Assembly: GCA_964472095.1 (NCBI GenBank)
Contig: CAYYIV010000019.1
Coordinates: forward strand, 26,265-90,264
From: Pelagibius sp964472095
GTDB lineage: Bacteria > Pseudomonadota > Alphaproteobacteria > Kiloniellales > Kiloniellaceae
Direction of reading: 5' to 3'
Length of the DNA stretch: 64,000 bases
Below, piece after piece: positions 17,146-25,811 of the stretch. How positions within the stretch are numbered: the first letter of the stretch is position 1; every line of letters begins with the position of its first letter. The position numbers and the translations under genes are program-made. The notes beneath the pieces were generated by a model. The model was given only the letters and a program-made list of their open reading frames with translations. It did no database searches and was not told the DNA's origin.

Positions 17146-18528
17146 ATGGCCCCGACCGGCGCCGTTTTTCACAATATCATGGACCGTATCGGCAACACGC
17201 CGATGGTCGAAGTCTCCCGCCTCGACACCGGCCCCTGCCGGCTGTTTCTGAAGCTCGAGAGCGAGAACCCGGGCGGCTCCATCAAGGACCGCATCGGCAA
17301 ATCGATGATCGAGGCAGCGGAAAAGGACGGCAGCCTCAAGCCCGGCGGGCGCCTGATCGAAGCCACCGCAGGAAACACCGGGCTCGGCCTCGCCCTGGTC
17401 GCCGCCCAGAAGGGCTATCGCCTCAGCTTGGTGGTGCCGGACAAGATGGCGCAGGAGAAGATCTTCCACCTGCGCGCCCTCGGCACCGAAGTGATCCTGA
17501 CCCGCTCCGACGTCGGCAAGGGGCATCCCGAGTACTATCAGGACATGGCGCACAGAATCGCGGGCGAAACCGGCGCCATCTTCATCAACCAGTTCGGCAA
17601 TCCGGCCAATCCGCTGGCCCACGAAACCACCACCGGCCCTGAAATCTGGGAGCAGATGGAGCACGACGTCGACGCTGTGGTCTGCGGCGTCGGCTCCGGT
17701 GGCACCATCGCCGGGCTGTCCCGCTTCTTCGCCTCGGTTTCCGACAAGACGGAGATGGTGCTGGCCGATCCAAAGGGCTCGATCCTCGCCGAGTACGTCG
17801 AGACCGGCAATCTGAGCAAGGACGTCGGCAGCTGGATCGTCGAAGGCATCGGCGAGGACTTCCTGCCGGACGTCGCCGACCTCTCGAGGGTGCACAAGGC
17901 CTATGTGATCTCCGACAAGGAAGCGCTTTTGACGGCACGGGAGCTGTTGCAGAGCGAGGGCATTCTCGCCGGCTCTTCCTCCGGCACGCTGATTGCCGCC
18001 GCCCTGCGCTACTGCCGCGAACAGCAGGAACCGAAACGCGTGGTGACCCTGGTCTGCGACAGCGGCAACAAGTATCTCAGCAAAATGTTCAACGACTACT
18101 GGATGATCGACCAGGGTTTCATCGAACGCGAGCGCAAGGGCGACCTGCGCGACCTCATCAGCCGACGTCACGAAGAGCGTGGCACCGTCACCGTCAGCGC
18201 CGAGGACAACCTGCTGATCGCCTACGGCCGGATGAAGCTCTACGATATCTCGCAGCTCCCGGTGCTCGACAAGAGCGGCACGGTCGTCGGCCTCATCGAC
18301 GAGAGCGACATCCTGTTGAAGGTCTTCCATGACGACAACCGCTTCAAGGATCCGATCTCCAGCGCCATGACCCACGGGCTCGAGACCATCGACGTGGATC
18401 AGCCGATGGAGGCCCTGCTGCCGATCTTCGCCAAGGACCACGTCGCCATCGTGTTTCAGGGCAGCGAGTTCTTGGGTCTGATCACCCGTATCGACCTGCT
18501 CAATCACCTGCGCCGAAGGATGCGTTAA
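17146..18528 (+). CDS. cbs: cystathionine beta-synthase
   Basis: The 460-residue protein combines a PLP-dependent catalytic core with two C-terminal CBS (Bateman) domains. PLP Lys47 is in NPGGSIKDRIG. Other motifs are EATAGNTGLGLAL and GVGSGGTIAG, and SGGSSGT-type phosphate binding appears as AGSSSGTLIAA. The CBS repeats occupy about 335-460 (RGTVTVSAEDNLL..., AMTHGLETIDVDQPM...). It condenses homocysteine with serine to cystathionine. The ATG follows GGAGGAAG. The next gene, a cystathionine lyase type enzyme, begins 5 bp after the stop, giving a reverse transsulfuration operon. Confidence 0.92.
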   Translation: MAPTGAVFHNIMDRIGNTPMVEVSRLDTGPCRLFLKLESENPGGSIKDRIGKSMIEAAEKDGSLKPGGRLIEATAGNTGLGLALVAAQKGYRLSLVVPDKMAQEKIFHLRALGTEVILTRSDVGKGHPEYYQDMAHRIAGETGAIFINQFGNPANPLAHETTTGPEIWEQMEHDVDAVVCGVGSGGTIAGLSRFFASVSDKTEMVLADPKGSILAEYVETGNLSKDVGSWIVEGIGEDFLPDVADLSRVHKAYVISDKEALLTARELLQSEGILAGSSSGTLIAAALRYCREQQEPKRVVTLVCDSGNKYLSKMFNDYWMIDQGFIERERKGDLRDLISRRHEERGTVTVSAEDNLLIAYGRMKLYDISQLPVLDKSGTVVGLIDESDILLKVFHDDNRFKDPISSAMTHGLETIDVDQPMEALLPIFAKDHVAIVFQGSEFLGLITRIDLLNHLRRRMR

Positions 18529-18533
18529 ACGCC

Positions 18534-19706
18534 ATGCCCGATTCCTCTAGGACCCGCAATAGGCCGGCCTTCGCCACGCGCGTCATCCATGCCGGTCAGT
18601 CCCCGGATCCGTCGACCGGCGCCATCATGCCGCCGATCTACGCCACTTCGACCTATGTCCAGGACAGCCCCGGGGTCCACAAGGGCTACGAGTACAGCCG
18701 CTCGCAGAACCCGACCCGCATGGCCTACGAACGCTGCATCGCCGATCTGGAAAGCGGCGAGCGAGGCTACGCGTTCGCTTCCGGCCTCTCGGCCATCGCC
18801 ACGCTGCTGGATTGCCTCGACAGCGGCAGCCACGTCATCGCCATGGACGACCTCTACGGCGGCTCCTACCGGCTCTTCGAGAAGGTGCGCAAGCGCTCGG
18901 CCGGGCTCGATTTCTCCTTCGTCGACATGGCCAGGATCGAGAACCTGGAAGCCGCGATCCGGCCGGAAACCAAGCTCATCTGGGTCGAGACCCCGACCAA
19001 CCCTTTGCTCAAGCTGGTCGACCTCGAGGCCGTGGCGAGTCTTGCCAGGAAGCGCGGCATCGTGACTGCCTGCGACAACACCTTCGCCACCCCCTGGATC
19101 CAGCGCCCCCTCGAACTCGGCTTCGACGTGGTGATGCATTCCGCCACCAAGTACCTGAACGGCCACTCCGACATGGTGGGCGGCATTCTCGTGGTCGGCG
19201 ACAATGCGGCGTTGGCCGACCAGCTGGCCTTCCTCCAGAACGCCGTGGGGGCCGTCCAGGGCCCCTTCGACAGCTTCCTTGCCCTGCGCGGCCTCAAGAC
19301 CCTGGCGCTGCGCATGGAGCGTCACAGCACCAACGGCATGGCCGTGGCCGAGTACCTCGAGGGCCATCCCAAGGTGGAAAGAGTGATCTACCCGGGCCTG
19401 CAAAGCCATCCCCAGCACGCCCTGGCGGAGCAACAGATGGATGCGCCGGGTGGCATGATCACGGCCTTCCTCAAAGGCGGCCTCGAAAATGCCCGGCGCT
19501 TTCTCGAGCGGGTCGAAGTCTTCGCCCTGGCCGAGAGCCTGGGGGGCGTCGAGAGCCTCATTGAGCACCCGGCAATCATGACGCATGCGTCGATCCCGCC
19601 GGAGATTCGCGCCATTCTCGGCATCAGCGACGGCCTGGTGCGGCTGTCGGTCGGGATCGAGAGCGAAGACGACCTGATCGCCGACCTGGAAAACGCCCTT
19701 GCGTGA
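18534..19706 (+). CDS. cystathionine gamma-lyase / gamma-synthase family enzyme
   Basis: The 390-residue Cys/Met-metabolism PLP enzyme (fold type I) has YEYSRSQNPTR, ASGLSAIAT, ETPTNPLLKLVD and the PLP lysine Lys206 in SATKYLNGHSD. A strict coupling to cystathionine beta-synthase (5-bp gap) favours gamma-lyase, cleaving cystathionine to cysteine, ammonia and 2-oxobutanoate. Gamma-synthase activity cannot be excluded from sequence alone, because family members are promiscuous. The start codon ATG overlaps no other feature, and the stop lies 15 bp before the first copy of the 141-bp repeat. Confidence 0.9.
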   Translation: MPDSSRTRNRPAFATRVIHAGQSPDPSTGAIMPPIYATSTYVQDSPGVHKGYEYSRSQNPTRMAYERCIADLESGERGYAFASGLSAIATLLDCLDSGSHVIAMDDLYGGSYRLFEKVRKRSAGLDFSFVDMARIENLEAAIRPETKLIWVETPTNPLLKLVDLEAVASLARKRGIVTACDNTFATPWIQRPLELGFDVVMHSATKYLNGHSDMVGGILVVGDNAALADQLAFLQNAVGAVQGPFDSFLALRGLKTLALRMERHSTNGMAVAEYLEGHPKVERVIYPGLQSHPQHALAEQQMDAPGGMITAFLKGGLENARRFLERVEVFALAESLGGVESLIEHPAIMTHASIPPEIRAILGISDGLVRLSVGIESEDDLIADLENALA

Positions 19707-19721
19707 GAGCGTCCCGGGCGC

Positions 19722-19862
19722 CTAGATCGGATCGCGGTCAGACGGAACCACTCGGTGGTTCCGTCTGACTGCGTGAATCCGATCTAATTCAAACGGGTAG
19801 AGCAGATTCACACGGTCGATGGATCGCCGAAGGCGATTCCATGCGACCGTGATCTGCTCTAG
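19722..19862. repeat. 141-bp double-hairpin repeat, copy 1
   Basis: The element begins and ends with CTAG and folds as two adjacent hairpins. The first has a near-perfect 16-bp arm (GTCAGACGGAACCAC and complement, loop TCG) inside a broken outer stem AGATCGGA/TCCGATCT. The second is a longer imperfect stem from AGAGCAGAT to ATCTGCTCT with loop GAA. It differs from copy 2 at three positions only. Its last TAG supplies the stop codon of the flavin reductase gene. No ORF lies within it, so it is a REP-like or non-autonomous mobile element. Confidence 0.9.
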
Positions 19863-20344
19863 TCGGGGTGCCCGATCGAGCAATAGCGGCTCTGGAAGTA
19901 GACCAAAGGATCGCCCTCGCCGGCGGCGCGTAGCCGTTCAACCCGGCCAACGACAATGACGTGATCGCCGCCTTCGTAAAGACTCTCCCGCCGGCAGGCC
20001 AGGTTCGCCAGGCAATCGCGCAGCACCGGGAGGTCGCCGGGCCAGAGGTCGTAGGCGACCCCGTTCCACTTGTCGATGGCCGCCGTCGAAAAGCGGACGG
20101 AAAGCTCGTGCTGCTCTGCGCAGAGGACGTTGACGGCGAAGCGCTCGACCCCACTGAAGCAATCGAAGCTGAGCGCGGCCTTGTCGAGGCAAAACAGAAT
20201 CAGCGGCGGCTCCAGGGAAACCGATGAGAAGGAGTTCACGGTAATGCCACGGTTGGCACCTGAGGCGTCTGTGGCGGTCACCACGGCAACACCGGTCGCA
20301 AAGCTGCCCAGGGCGCGACGAAAGGCAAGGGAATCAAACGTCAT
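19859..20344 (-). CDS. flavin reductase family protein
   Basis: This 161-residue flavin-reductase-like FMN-binding split-barrel protein belongs to the group supplying reduced flavin to two-component monooxygenases. Characteristic segments are FRRALGSFATGVAVVTA, GITVNSFSSVSLEPPLILFC, FAVNVLCAEQHELS and the C-terminal GRVE...PLVYF. No monooxygenase partner is visible nearby. The stop codon TAG (19859-19861) lies in the terminal CTAG of the 141-bp repeat, so insertion of the repeat probably set the present C-terminus. It is transcribed away from motA. Confidence 0.9.
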   Translation of the reverse strand: MTFDSLAFRRALGSFATGVAVVTATDASGANRGITVNSFSSVSLEPPLILFCLDKAALSFDCFSGVERFAVNVLCAEQHELSVRFSTAAIDKWNGVAYDLWPGDLPVLRDCLANLACRRESLYEGGDHVIVVGRVERLRAAGEGDPLVYFQSRYCSIGHPD

Positions 20345-20555
20345 CGAACCTCAAGGTCTCCGGCAGGCCTCCGGCTGCCATCTCTGGTGGGCCGGATCTT
20401 AAAGCCAGCGGCAGCCCAAAAGCCACTACAAACCAACAATTTCGGCCAATTACGGGTCTAAACTAAACCACTTCTTAACTTGAATCGGCCACCTTCAAAG
20501 GCCGCCTTGCGCAGGCGGATTGCGCAGCGGCTGATATCTCGCGGAACGGGGCTCC

Positions 20556-21419
20556 ATGGGGCTGATTGTTGGCATTTTGATCGTTCTTGGCTGTACCCTC
20601 GGCGGCTACGCGGCGATGGGTGGCAAGCTTGCCGTGCTTTGGCAGCCCTTTGAGGCTGTCATCATCGTTGGCGCCGCCTTCGGCGCCTTCATCATCGGCA
20701 ATACCAAGTCCGTGGTGAAGGCTGCCGGTAGCGCTCTCGGCAAGACCTTCAAGGGTTCTCAATACGGCAAGGAGAGCTACCTCGAACTCATCAGCCTACT
20801 CTACCAGATTCTGAAAGTCGCCAAGACCAAGGGCAACCTCGGACTGGAGCAGCATATCGAGAATCCGCATGACTCAGCCCTCTTCCAGCAGTTTCCGGGC
20901 GTGCTGGCCAACGAAACCGCGATCGTCTTCATGTGCGACTACCTGCGCATGATGACCCTCGGCTCAGACGATCCCCATGAGATGGAGACGCTGATGGACC
21001 AGGAGATTGAATCGGTCCACCACGAGCACTCGGAAGTTGCCCACGCATTGCAGACCATGGCCGACGGCATGCCCGCGCTCGGCATCGTTGCGGCAGTGCT
21101 CGGTATCATCAAGACCATGGGCTCGATCACCGAGCCACCGGAGATCCTCGGCAAGCTGATCGGCGGTGCCCTCGTCGGTACCTTCCTGGGAGTCTGGGTC
21201 TCCTACGGCTTCCTCGCTCCGATCGCGGCCAAGGCCCAGGCTGTCTACAACCTGGAAATCAAGTACCTGTACTGCATCAAGGCTGCCCTTCTGGCGCACA
21301 TGCATGGCTCACCGCCGGCGGTTTCCGTCGAGTTCGCTCGCAAGGCCCTGCATTCCCATGACCGTCCGACCTTCTACGAAGTCGAAGACACCGTCGGCGC
21401 CTTGCCGCCCCCAGCGTAG
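20556..21419 (+). CDS. motA: flagellar motor stator protein MotA
   Basis: The 287-residue MotA has four predicted membrane helices (about 4-22, 33-50, 165-190, 200-222), with the cytoplasmic loop containing conserved charged residues between helices 2 and 3. The N-terminal GLIVGILIVLGCTLGGYAAMGG and the segment PALGIVAAVLGIIKTMGS match the proton-channel helices. It works with MotB, whose start is 14 bp after this stop, as the proton-driven stator of the flagellar motor. No other flagellar genes are present in the window. Confidence 0.95.
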   Translation: MGLIVGILIVLGCTLGGYAAMGGKLAVLWQPFEAVIIVGAAFGAFIIGNTKSVVKAAGSALGKTFKGSQYGKESYLELISLLYQILKVAKTKGNLGLEQHIENPHDSALFQQFPGVLANETAIVFMCDYLRMMTLGSDDPHEMETLMDQEIESVHHEHSEVAHALQTMADGMPALGIVAAVLGIIKTMGSITEPPEILGKLIGGALVGTFLGVWVSYGFLAPIAAKAQAVYNLEIKYLYCIKAALLAHMHGSPPAVSVEFARKALHSHDRPTFYEVEDTVGALPPPA

Positions 21420-21433
21420 TCGGATCCGCCGTC

Positions 21434-22417
21434 ATGGCCGCAGGGAACGACGAAGCCACAGTCATCATCATCAAGAAGGTGAAGAAGGTCGTTGGCGGTG
21501 GCCATCACGGCGGTGCCTGGAAAGTCGCCTACGCCGACTTCGTGACCGCAATGATGGCCTTCTTCCTGTTACTCTGGCTGCTGAGCGCAACCACCGAGGA
21601 ACAGCGCAAAGGCATCGCCGAGTACTTCACCCCCGTCACCGCCTTCACGCCCGACAGCGTCTCCGAGAGCCCCAGTGGTGCCGGCGGCGTCATGGGCGGC
21701 CGCAGCATGATCACCGACGGCGCGATGGAAAACGACACCTCGCCGATCGGCATTACCGTGTCCCTGCCGGGCGCCAAGGGAGAGACCTCGGAGCAGGCCG
21801 AAGAGCCGACCGACGATACTGAGGCCGGTCAACGCCTGGCAAAGGCGGACGAAGACCCGAGCCTTGCAGTCGACCACGAAGAGGTCGACAGGCTGGCCCG
21901 CGAGCTCGAGCAGGAACGCTTCGCCGAGGCCGAGGCCGATTTGCGCCAAGCCCTGGAATCAGTGCCCGACCTCAGCGACTTCGCCAAGAACCTGGTGATC
22001 GACCAGACGCCTGAAGGGCTGCGCATCCAGATCATCGACCAGGAAGGGCGCTCGATGTTCGCTTCAGGCTCGGCCGATATGTTCCCTCACACCCAGAAAC
22101 TGCTGGCCCTGGTCGCCGACGCCATCAAGAAACTCGACAACCCTGTCGCGATCAAGGGGCACACCGACTCCACGCCCTATACGAAGACCAAGGACTACTC
22201 CAACTGGGAGCTGTCCACGGACCGCGCCAACTCCAGCCGCCGCGCCTTGCTCACCGCGGGCTTGCCGGCCGCGCGCATTGCCTCTGTGGTGGGCCGCGCC
22301 GATCAGGAACATTTTGTTCCCGCGGAGCCCAACTCGCCGCGCAACCGGCGCATTTCCGTTGTGCTGCTGCGCCAGGCACCGGGCGGCGAAGCGCCGCGCT
22401 ACCAGTCGGACAACTGA
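21434..22417 (+). CDS. motB: flagellar motor stator protein MotB
   Basis: The 327-residue MotB has a short basic cytoplasmic N-terminus, one TM helix starting YADFVTAMMAFFLLLWLL with the essential proton-binding Asp35, a plug and an acidic linker (about 110-165, unusually rich in E and D). The C-terminal OmpA-like peptidoglycan-binding domain is about 195-315, with IKGHTDSTPY, LSTDRANSSRRAL and GRADQ. It is co-transcribed with motA. The stop lies 60 bp before repeat copy 2. Confidence 0.95.
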   Translation: MAAGNDEATVIIIKKVKKVVGGGHHGGAWKVAYADFVTAMMAFFLLLWLLSATTEEQRKGIAEYFTPVTAFTPDSVSESPSGAGGVMGGRSMITDGAMENDTSPIGITVSLPGAKGETSEQAEEPTDDTEAGQRLAKADEDPSLAVDHEEVDRLARELEQERFAEAEADLRQALESVPDLSDFAKNLVIDQTPEGLRIQIIDQEGRSMFASGSADMFPHTQKLLALVADAIKKLDNPVAIKGHTDSTPYTKTKDYSNWELSTDRANSSRRALLTAGLPAARIASVVGRADQEHFVPAEPNSPRNRRISVVLLRQAPGGEAPRYQSDN

Positions 22418-22477
22418 CCCCAGGGCGCGCCAGCGCCACCACTTCGCCCGTGTCTTGCGGAGAGCCCAGCGGCCGGC

Positions 22478-22618
22478 CTAGATCGGAGCGCGGTCAGACG
22501 GAACCACTCGGTGGTTCCGTCTGACCGCGTGAATCCGATCTCATTCAAACGGGTAGAGCAGATTCACACGGTCGATGGATCGCCGAAGGCGATTCCATGC
22601 GACCGTGATCTGCTCTAG
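22478..22618. repeat. 141-bp double-hairpin repeat, copy 2
   Basis: This copy has the same length and orientation as the one at 19722-19862, differing at three bases. Here the inner stem of the first hairpin is fully paired. It ends 9 nt before the ATG of the RDD-family gene, so it forms that gene's 5' leader and has replaced any normal ribosome-binding site. The two copies bracket the flavin reductase-motA-motB segment. Confidence 0.9.
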
Positions 22619-22627
22619 GCTGGCCGC

Positions 22628-23125
22628 ATGACCGCTCCTGATGCGCCCGGCTCCGCCCGGCAGCAACCCTGGCACGGCGAACCGCCGGCGCCCTCTTCGG
22701 CTCCCTCCTTCTATGGCGGCGTAGCGCTGCGCCGCAGCGGCGCCTACCTGATCGACGTGATGATCATTGCCGTTCTCGGCCTCTGCCTCGCCTTTGCACT
22801 GTCCCTCGTCGGCATCCTGTCCTTCGGGCTGCTGAGTCCCCTCGCCGTTATCGTCATGGCGCTGTGGCCCCTCACCTACCACAGCTACTTCGTCGCCAGT
22901 CGCGGAGCGACCCCGGGCATGCGCCTGTTCGGCCTGGAGCTGCGGGGCTGGAGCGGCAAGGCGGTCGAGCCTATGCAGGCTGTGCTCGTGGTCCTGCTGT
23001 TTTACGTCTCCATCAGCTTGACAGCCTGGCTGGTGCTCATCGTGGTCCTGTTCAATGATCGCGGCCGTGCGCTGCATGACATCCTCGCCAACACCTTGGT
23101 CGTACGCCGGCAGGAGCGGCCGTAA
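22628..23125 (+). CDS. RDD family integral membrane protein
   Basis: The 165-residue RDD-domain protein has a proline-rich cytoplasmic N-terminus (1-35), then LRRSGAYLIDVMIIAVLG, the first helix carrying the family Arg and Asp. Two or three further helices follow, with SRGATPGMRLFGLEL between and DRGRALHDILANTLVVRR at the end. Function in the family is largely unknown; some members are linked to ion transport. The start codon lies 9 nt after the 141-bp repeat with no clear Shine-Dalgarno sequence, so its translation may depend on the hairpin context. Confidence 0.88.
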   Translation: MTAPDAPGSARQQPWHGEPPAPSSAPSFYGGVALRRSGAYLIDVMIIAVLGLCLAFALSLVGILSFGLLSPLAVIVMALWPLTYHSYFVASRGATPGMRLFGLELRGWSGKAVEPMQAVLVVLLFYVSISLTAWLVLIVVLFNDRGRALHDILANTLVVRRQERP

Positions 23126-23284
23126 AACTACTTTGTATGCAAATTTATTGACGCCACCCTGGCAACCGCGCATTGACTACTGGCCAGGCAGACTAAATCC
23201 TTGCAATAATTGAACTGCACAAGGAGCCCCAGCGAAAACAACAAGCCTTCTAGCCGGGCGGTGAGCAGACAGGGAGCATTTCAT

Positions 23285-24742
23285 TTGGCAACAACGGCCC
23301 ATTCAACCTCGGGCCCGCTGGCGGCCTACGATCCGAACGGCTTCTTCTGCGAGATGCTGGGCGGTGAAGGAGAAGCCGCAGATCACACCCAGTCCATTCG
23401 CGACCGGTTGAATCGCCTCGACCTGGAAGACCTGCGCGGCCGGGCCCGTGACGCGGAACTCGAACTCTACAGCTTCGGCATCACCTTCACGGTCTACACC
23501 CAGAAAGACGTGATCGATCGAATCCTGCCCTTCGATGTGATCCCCCGCGTCATTTCAGCGAAGACCTGGGAGACGATCGAGCGCGGCGTGACGCAGCGGG
23601 TCACCGCCCTCAACCATTTTCTCTGGGACATCTATCATGACCAGAAGATCCTGAAGGACGGGATCATTCCCCGCGATCTCGTGCTCGGGAACAAGAACTA
23701 CTGCCCGCAGATGGAAGGCATCGACGTGCCTTTCGGAACCTACGTGCACATCAACGGCACCGACCTCGTGCGCGGTGACGACGGGCAGTTCGTCGTGCTC
23801 GAGGACAACGCCCGCTGCCCTTCGGGCGTTTCCTACGTGGTGGAAAATCGCCATCTGATGCAACGCAGCTTCCCCGACCTGATGAGCAACATCGGCATTC
23901 GACCGGTGTCGAACTACGGGCAAAAGCTGCATGAGGCGCTTGTCGCAACCGCTCCCCGGGGCGTGGCGGATCCGCAGGTGGTGCTGCTCTCGCCCGGTAC
24001 CTTCAACTCGGCCTACTTCGAGCACATCTTCCTGGCGCGGGAGATGGGCGTGACCCTCGTCGAGGGAAGTGACCTGGTGGTGGAAGACGACAAGGTCTAC
24101 ATGAAGACCATCAACGGCCTTGATCCGGTGCATGTCATCTACCGCAGGGTCAACGATGACTTCCTCGATCCGGAAACCTTCAACCCGACCAGCGCCCTGG
24201 GCGCGTCCGGATTGATGCGGGCCTATGCCAAGGGCAATGTGTCGCTGGCCAATGCCGTCGGCACAGGCGTCGCCGACGACAAGGCCGTTTACGCCTACAT
24301 GCCCCGCGTCATCAAATACTACATGGACGAAGAGGCCATCCTGCCCAACGTGGATACCCACATCTGCCGGGAACCCGAGGGGCTTGCCTACACCCTCGAG
24401 AATCTCGATAAGCTGGTGGTCAAACCGGTTGGCGAAGCCGGTGGCTACGGCATCACCATCGGCCCCAGGGCCAGCGCCCGCGAGCTGGAAAAATGCCGCG
24501 CCGAGCTGCTGGCGGACCCGTCCAACTACATCGCCCAGCCGATGGTCAATCTCTCCGTCTGCCCGACGGTGACGGACGACGGCGTCCAGGCACGCCATGT
24601 CGACCTGCGGCCTTTCGCCGTTACCGGCAAATCGACCTGGGTGCTGCCTGGCGGGCTGTCGCGTGTCGCGCTGGTCAAGGGATCGATCATCGTCAACTCC
24701 TCCCAGGGCGGAGGCTCAAAGGACACCTGGGTCCTTGAGTAG
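23285..24742 (+). CDS. circularly permuted ATP-grasp protein
   Basis: The 485-residue CP_ATPgrasp (former DUF404/DUF407) protein is a predicted carboxylate-amine ligase. TTG at 23285 is preferred because AGGGAG lies 8 bp upstream and the family-like sequence begins there; a TTG at 23210 would add 25 unlike residues. Visible motifs are LAAYDPNGFF, IPRDLVLGNKNYCPQM, VVLEDNARCPSGVSYVVENR, then KPVGEAGGYGITIGP (nucleotide binding) and VDLRPFAVTG with SSQGGGSKDTWVLE at the end. Its stop overlaps the TTG of the alpha-E gene. Homologues usually pair with alpha-E, transglutaminase-like and Anbu proteasome-like genes. Confidence 0.9.
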   Translation: MATTAHSTSGPLAAYDPNGFFCEMLGGEGEAADHTQSIRDRLNRLDLEDLRGRARDAELELYSFGITFTVYTQKDVIDRILPFDVIPRVISAKTWETIERGVTQRVTALNHFLWDIYHDQKILKDGIIPRDLVLGNKNYCPQMEGIDVPFGTYVHINGTDLVRGDDGQFVVLEDNARCPSGVSYVVENRHLMQRSFPDLMSNIGIRPVSNYGQKLHEALVATAPRGVADPQVVLLSPGTFNSAYFEHIFLAREMGVTLVEGSDLVVEDDKVYMKTINGLDPVHVIYRRVNDDFLDPETFNPTSALGASGLMRAYAKGNVSLANAVGTGVADDKAVYAYMPRVIKYYMDEEAILPNVDTHICREPEGLAYTLENLDKLVVKPVGEAGGYGITIGPRASARELEKCRAELLADPSNYIAQPMVNLSVCPTVTDDGVQARHVDLRPFAVTGKSTWVLPGGLSRVALVKGSIIVNSSQGGGSKDTWVLE

Positions 24743-25718
24743 GCTGCTGTCACGCTACGCCGAGGCGACCTATTGGATGGCGCGCTACGTCGAACGCGCC
24801 GAAAATCTCGCCCGCATCCTCGACGTTAACGAAACCTTCAGCCGAGACAGCCGCGGCTGGCAGAATTGGCGCCTGATCCTTCAGCTCTACCGCGATGAGG
24901 AACGGTTCCTCGCAGAGCACGGGGAACCCACCGTCGAGTCGGTGCTCTACTTCTACACGCTGGACCAGCGCAACTTCACCTCGATCATTTCCGACATAAA
25001 CCAGGCACGCAGCAATGCACGCACGCTGCGGCCGCTGATCTCCACGGAGATGTGGACCCAGCTCAACATCTTCTCAAACAACCTGAAGAGCATACCGAGG
25101 GAGGATTTGAGCGAACCGCGCCTCGCGCGCTTCTGCAACCAGGTCAAGGAAGCCTGCCAGACTCATACCGGGATCACCGAGGGAACCTTCTACCGCGATG
25201 AAGGATGGTTCTTCTACCAGATCGGACGCTGCGTCGAACGCGCCGACCAGACGACACGCCTGCTGGATGTGAAATACCATCTCCTCCTGCCGACGACGAA
25301 GAGCGTCGGTTCGCCGCTTGACGTCAGTCATTGGAACGCCGTTCTGCGCTCCGCGGCCGGCTACCATGCCTTCCGCCGCGTACACCCGAGCGGCATGACA
25401 GCTGCCGACGCGGCTGGCTTCCTGCTGTTCCACAGCCGCTTCCCGCGCTCCGTGCGGGCCTGTGTACACGACATCTCTGCCCGGCTGATGCAGTTGCGCT
25501 CCACCTACCGGCTGATCGGGGGCGCCGGAGCCCTGGAGGAACTGGACGAACTCCGGTCGGTCCTGGACGACATCACCATCGATCAGGTGATCAGCAACGG
25601 CATGCACGAATTCATCGACTGGATCCAGCTGAAGCTGATCCGCATCCATGGCGAACTGGGAACGGCCTACTTTGGCTACCCAGCTCCGGCCGATGCTGCC
25701 GCTCAAAGCGCCGAGTAG
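24735..25718 (+). CDS. alpha-E domain protein (DUF403)
   Basis: The 327-residue all-helical alpha-E protein begins LLSRYAEATYWMARYVERAENLAR, the family signature, and repeats a related motif later (YQIGRCVERADQTTRLLDVKY). TTG at 24735 overlaps the ATP-grasp stop by 8 nt, so the pair is translationally coupled. The longer ORF start at 24597 lies inside the upstream gene. Alpha-E proteins accompany circularly permuted ATP-grasp enzymes in putative peptide-tagging or peptide-synthesis systems; the reaction is not established. The next gene is an N-end-rule aminoacyltransferase. Confidence 0.88.
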   Translation: MSRLLSRYAEATYWMARYVERAENLARILDVNETFSRDSRGWQNWRLILQLYRDEERFLAEHGEPTVESVLYFYTLDQRNFTSIISDINQARSNARTLRPLISTEMWTQLNIFSNNLKSIPREDLSEPRLARFCNQVKEACQTHTGITEGTFYRDEGWFFYQIGRCVERADQTTRLLDVKYHLLLPTTKSVGSPLDVSHWNAVLRSAAGYHAFRRVHPSGMTAADAAGFLLFHSRFPRSVRACVHDISARLMQLRSTYRLIGGAGALEELDELRSVLDDITIDQVISNGMHEFIDWIQLKLIRIHGELGTAYFGYPAPADAAAQSAE

Positions 25719-25811
25719 TCATTGCCCCGGTTCCGCCGACCGCGGCCGGAACAGTCGGGCCGGCGTATGGAGGGACTGGACGGCGGCGCCGAGGCCGCGC
25801 AAATTATCCCC

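Noticed and set aside
16990..18507. 505-codon minus-strand ORF opposite cystathionine beta-synthase
   Set aside because: No domain or start context; it is a shadow of the CBS gene.
19722..19862. The repeat as an ordinary Rho-independent terminator
   Set aside because: It has no T-run after either hairpin, and an almost identical copy occurs elsewhere with fixed ends, so it is better described as a dispersed repeat.
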